Shown piece after piece: positions 60,944 through 64,000 of a stretch of 64,000 bases of DNA (position 1 is its first letter; the number at the start of each line of letters is the position of its first letter). The DNA comes from Viscum album (lineage: Eukaryota > Streptophyta > Magnoliopsida > Santalales > Viscaceae): assembly GCA_963277665.1 (NCBI GenBank), contig OY728131.1, forward strand, positions 1,389,758,688 through 1,389,822,687. Reading direction: 5' to 3'. The notes beneath the pieces are model-generated. The model searched no databases, was not told where the DNA came from, and worked only from the letters and a program-made list of their open reading frames with translations. The position numbers and the translations under genes were made by a program.

Positions 60944-63900
60944 CCTTGTAAAGTATTACCATATCATTGCCAAAATTTTTCCTACAAAATAAAAAAAAAA
61001 CAAGAAATCATTTAATTATATAATTTTATCTTAATAATACTTCCAGATAATTAGAAAATATGAACTAATCCCCCTTAAAATTCCTCCACTTATCCCTAAT
61101 TTCTACCACAACACAACATTATTCTAGAAACCACAAAACATCCCCATGCCCGTGATGATAATAATGATAACATAAAAAATGGAAAAAACTAAAACATATA
61201 CAACCAATTGAAACTTATAACCTCCAAATTTTATAATCCCACATATCACTCCCGCCTAAAATGAGCCTACTGAAATCCATTCATTCAGCACATTAATTAT
61301 AAGCAACATGTCCCTATAGTAATATAACATTTATGAAAAGAAAAAAATCATCAAAATAAAATGGAAGAATTTATATGGAATCCTTTAAAACATAACCCAA
61401 AAATATCCTATTTATAGTGAGTATAATGGAGAAATCACACAAAAACATAGAAAATAAACAACGAATATAGATTTCATGAAATGTACATGAAATATATATA
61501 TCATATGCCTCAAACCACATCATGGTTTCTCAATAATCTTATCATTATGTAATTTTATCATGTGTTTGTCACGCATCACCATAAATTAATCCAATGAAAT
61601 CCCTTATCACTGACATATGAACTAATATTAACACCATCTCAGTCATGATCTCCTCTCCTTACTACCAAAACCTGTGTAGATTTTTTATTGAAAATTAAAT
61701 AATGTTTCCAATTAAAAATTATACTTAATACAATTTAAAATTTTCATACTAAATGATTATGATTTTGTTTGATTTACCAAATCTATCAAAAAATACATCA
61801 ATTAATTATATCTAGGGACAAATTTGTTTTTATTTTGATATAATTCATCCCATTCATTCTTTAGATCAATTAACTTTGCATCCAAAATCATCATATGATC
61901 CCAATGTTGCCAGATTGTGCACCCTTGTTGATGAGTTTTTCTTTTCATTATAGTAAACTTAATATGAGAATATAAATGAATCTACTAACTATAACCCGGA
62001 TTAGATTATTCGTCAATCCCTGATGACTTTCCCAATACCCCAGACAGTAATGGTTTTGTACACATCACATGAACACAACGAAGATACAACTTCCAAATGA
62101 CTAGTGCAAATAGATTACCCTGGGAGAATGAGAAGGAAAATGAAGGGATTACATATCATAGGAAATTTATTTTTTACAATTTATAAAATATATATCATAT
62201 TTTAAAAAAATTAATAACTGTAAATAAGTTACAAAAACGAAAACTAAATTCTTACTCGTAATTAGTATGTTGGATCGTTCATATAACTCCCATAAAATTG
62301 AGTATGAACATTTTAACAATGTTTCAATAAGGATACTTGGTGACCTAAAATATTTGAAAAATTAAATAAATAAAAAAACTAAAATTAATTATTTGAAACT
62401 GATAATTTTATCTTATAAATATTTAAGCTACTAAAAAATATTACCACAGTTGATCTCTTCCATGAAGGACTATTTGAACGAGTGTTTTGTTGGATGATTT
62501 GTTTATTTAAATTGATACTTTTTTATTGAATCGCCAAGAAATAAATAACATGAAATTTAATAATAATTTATTCAATTTCATCTCTTTGGGATTGGAATGT
62601 ATATATGTTTAATTATATTAATATAAAAATTTATTATTCAATACCATGTGATTCTTATTTAGTAGGATGTCGACAAAAACCATCCACTTCTTCTTAGGAA
62701 CCCCTTTTGATACCTTATCATACTACTACATAGTGGTGAATGACGTATCACAGAATTAATTCAATATTATCCATTTACGATATTCCCATATAATACATAA
62801 AATTTTCATCATCCACATTCATGTGATAATATTAGATATGGTAAATTGGAATAACATCTCTACGACGAGATACATTTTTGAAATATCTATATTAAATTAA
62901 TTAATTGAACTAAATTGAGCCATAGTGTATTAAAATTACATTTATTTGTTAATAAAATACTTCACTCTTACAATATTGTGTTATATTCCTCCAATCTAAA
63001 TATATAATTGGTACAGTAACTAAAAATGCCTTAAAATAAAATAGAATCTATCCAAATAATCCCATAGAATCAACTATGGGGATCCCATAATAATCAATGA
63101 GGAAAAATATCATTAGTAATTTAGATTACAGTCATAAAATCTATTAATATTTTTCACAGTAGAAACATTGATTCCATGTTTTATGAAAAATGTTTTATTT
63201 GTATTAAAAATATTCAACAATAGTATTTCCATTATGATTTTTACATATAACTATCAACCTACAAAATCCTCGTGATTAAATGGAGATGGAACATATTCTA
63301 TCCTTTTATAATTTTTTTCAAATGAATCTCCTTAATTGTGAGGTAATGTTCCCTATGCTTTTGGATACAAGAAGGATGTTGTTCTTGATAATAACAAGAG
63401 GGAGACAGAGGGTGTGGAAAAACGAATCTGGTGAATATAGAGGTTGTAAAAAATTCTATATGAAGGTATCATGATAGATCATCAGGTATTTCTGTTATCG
63501 AGGTAACATCATTTGGAAGTCAACTAGGATTAGTGAAATGATTCTTCATTGTAATTTCAATCATTTAAACAAGTAAAAAACACCATAGATTTTAATTCAG
63601 AAAAAACATTCAATAAAAGATAATTTATAAATGATAATATACGTATAGTAATAAAATACATAATATACATAGGTATGATAATGAATACAACACATATTAA
63701 ATTATTTTATCAAAATTAAACAAATATTTCATTAAAAAATTTAAATATGAGATAAGATACACTATATTGGAAATGAATTGTATATATTATTGGTGTTTGA
63801 TAACCTAATTGATGAATTAACATATAATCATTTTGACCTTCAATGATATTTTTTTCCTACTCTACAATTACTTCATTATATTAATCTTCCCAAACATGGT

Positions 63901-64000
63901 TAATATTTTCAGTATCATAATGGGAAAATATATAACATTCTTATTATTGATGGGATTCAATTTCAGATTTCCAATCATCAACATTAACACCCATATCATA
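60944..64000. other. AT-rich right flank, no gene recognised
   Basis: This is the DNA to the right of element D. The first kilobase is C-poor on one strand and has many short CA-rich runs. The rest is AT-rich. The open pieces (for example 63280-63474) show no motif. No LTR partner, primer site or pol remnant was found. An old repeat running off the window cannot be excluded. Confidence 0.55.

Noticed and set aside
63280..63474. 64-codon ORF near the right end
   Set aside because: No motif, no neighbour context, and a length expected by chance.

Overview
This window looks like nuclear plant DNA, probably from repeat-dense heterochromatin of an angiosperm with many retrotransposons. It is strongly AT-rich and shows no intact cellular gene. 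Almost everything recognisable is decayed LTR retrotransposon. The species cannot be read from the sequence. The plant assignment rests on chromodomain-bearing Ty3/gypsy pol remnants, primer-binding sites matching initiator-Met tRNA, and an Athila/Tat-style tRNA-Asp primer site and polypurine tract. No ORF is long enough to encode a working polyprotein.

Layout. (1) 1-5284: AT-rich flank with nothing identified. (2) 5285-24626: element A1, plus strand, an Athila/Tat-like LTR element that appears non-autonomous. Its LTRs are about 1.7 kb, and it has an acidic, broken ORF but no pol. Its 3' LTR is split by element A2 (11434-24147, minus strand), a Tekay/Del-like chromovirus with about 4.0 kb LTRs around a 4.7 kb interior. 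That interior holds gag, protease, RT, RNase H, integrase and chromodomain remnants. (3) 24627-25675: AT-rich DNA between the two nests. (4) 25681-60938: element D, plus strand, the oldest-looking chromovirus, with LTRs of about 4.4 kb. Its 5' LTR is interrupted by an unclassified, gene-like segment X. X is split by element C (26649-47147, plus strand chromovirus, 2.86 kb LTRs). C is split by element B (32382-43948, minus strand, 4.65 kb LTRs around only 2.27 kb of interior without pol). (5) 60944-64000: AT-rich right flank with nothing identified.

The nests are supported by paired LTRs, primer-binding sites, polypurine tracts, near-matching 5-bp target duplications, and by interrupted sequences that resume on the other side. 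For A2, the intact first LTR of A1 gives an uninterrupted copy of the insertion site. For B, the integrase C-terminal reading of C stops at 32381 and resumes at 43949. Relative order within the second nest is D first, then X, then C, then B. A2 is younger than A1. Visible LTR-to-LTR similarity agrees: A2 pairs align almost without effort, B and A1 are intermediate, and C and D are heavily diverged.

The elements carry the usual machinery (gag capsid, protease, RT/RNase H, integrase, chromodomain), but every coding region has stops, frameshifts or lost catalytic residues. B and A1 would have depended on proteins supplied by relatives. All boundaries and family names come from reading the sequence by eye. 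No database search or alignment score was available.
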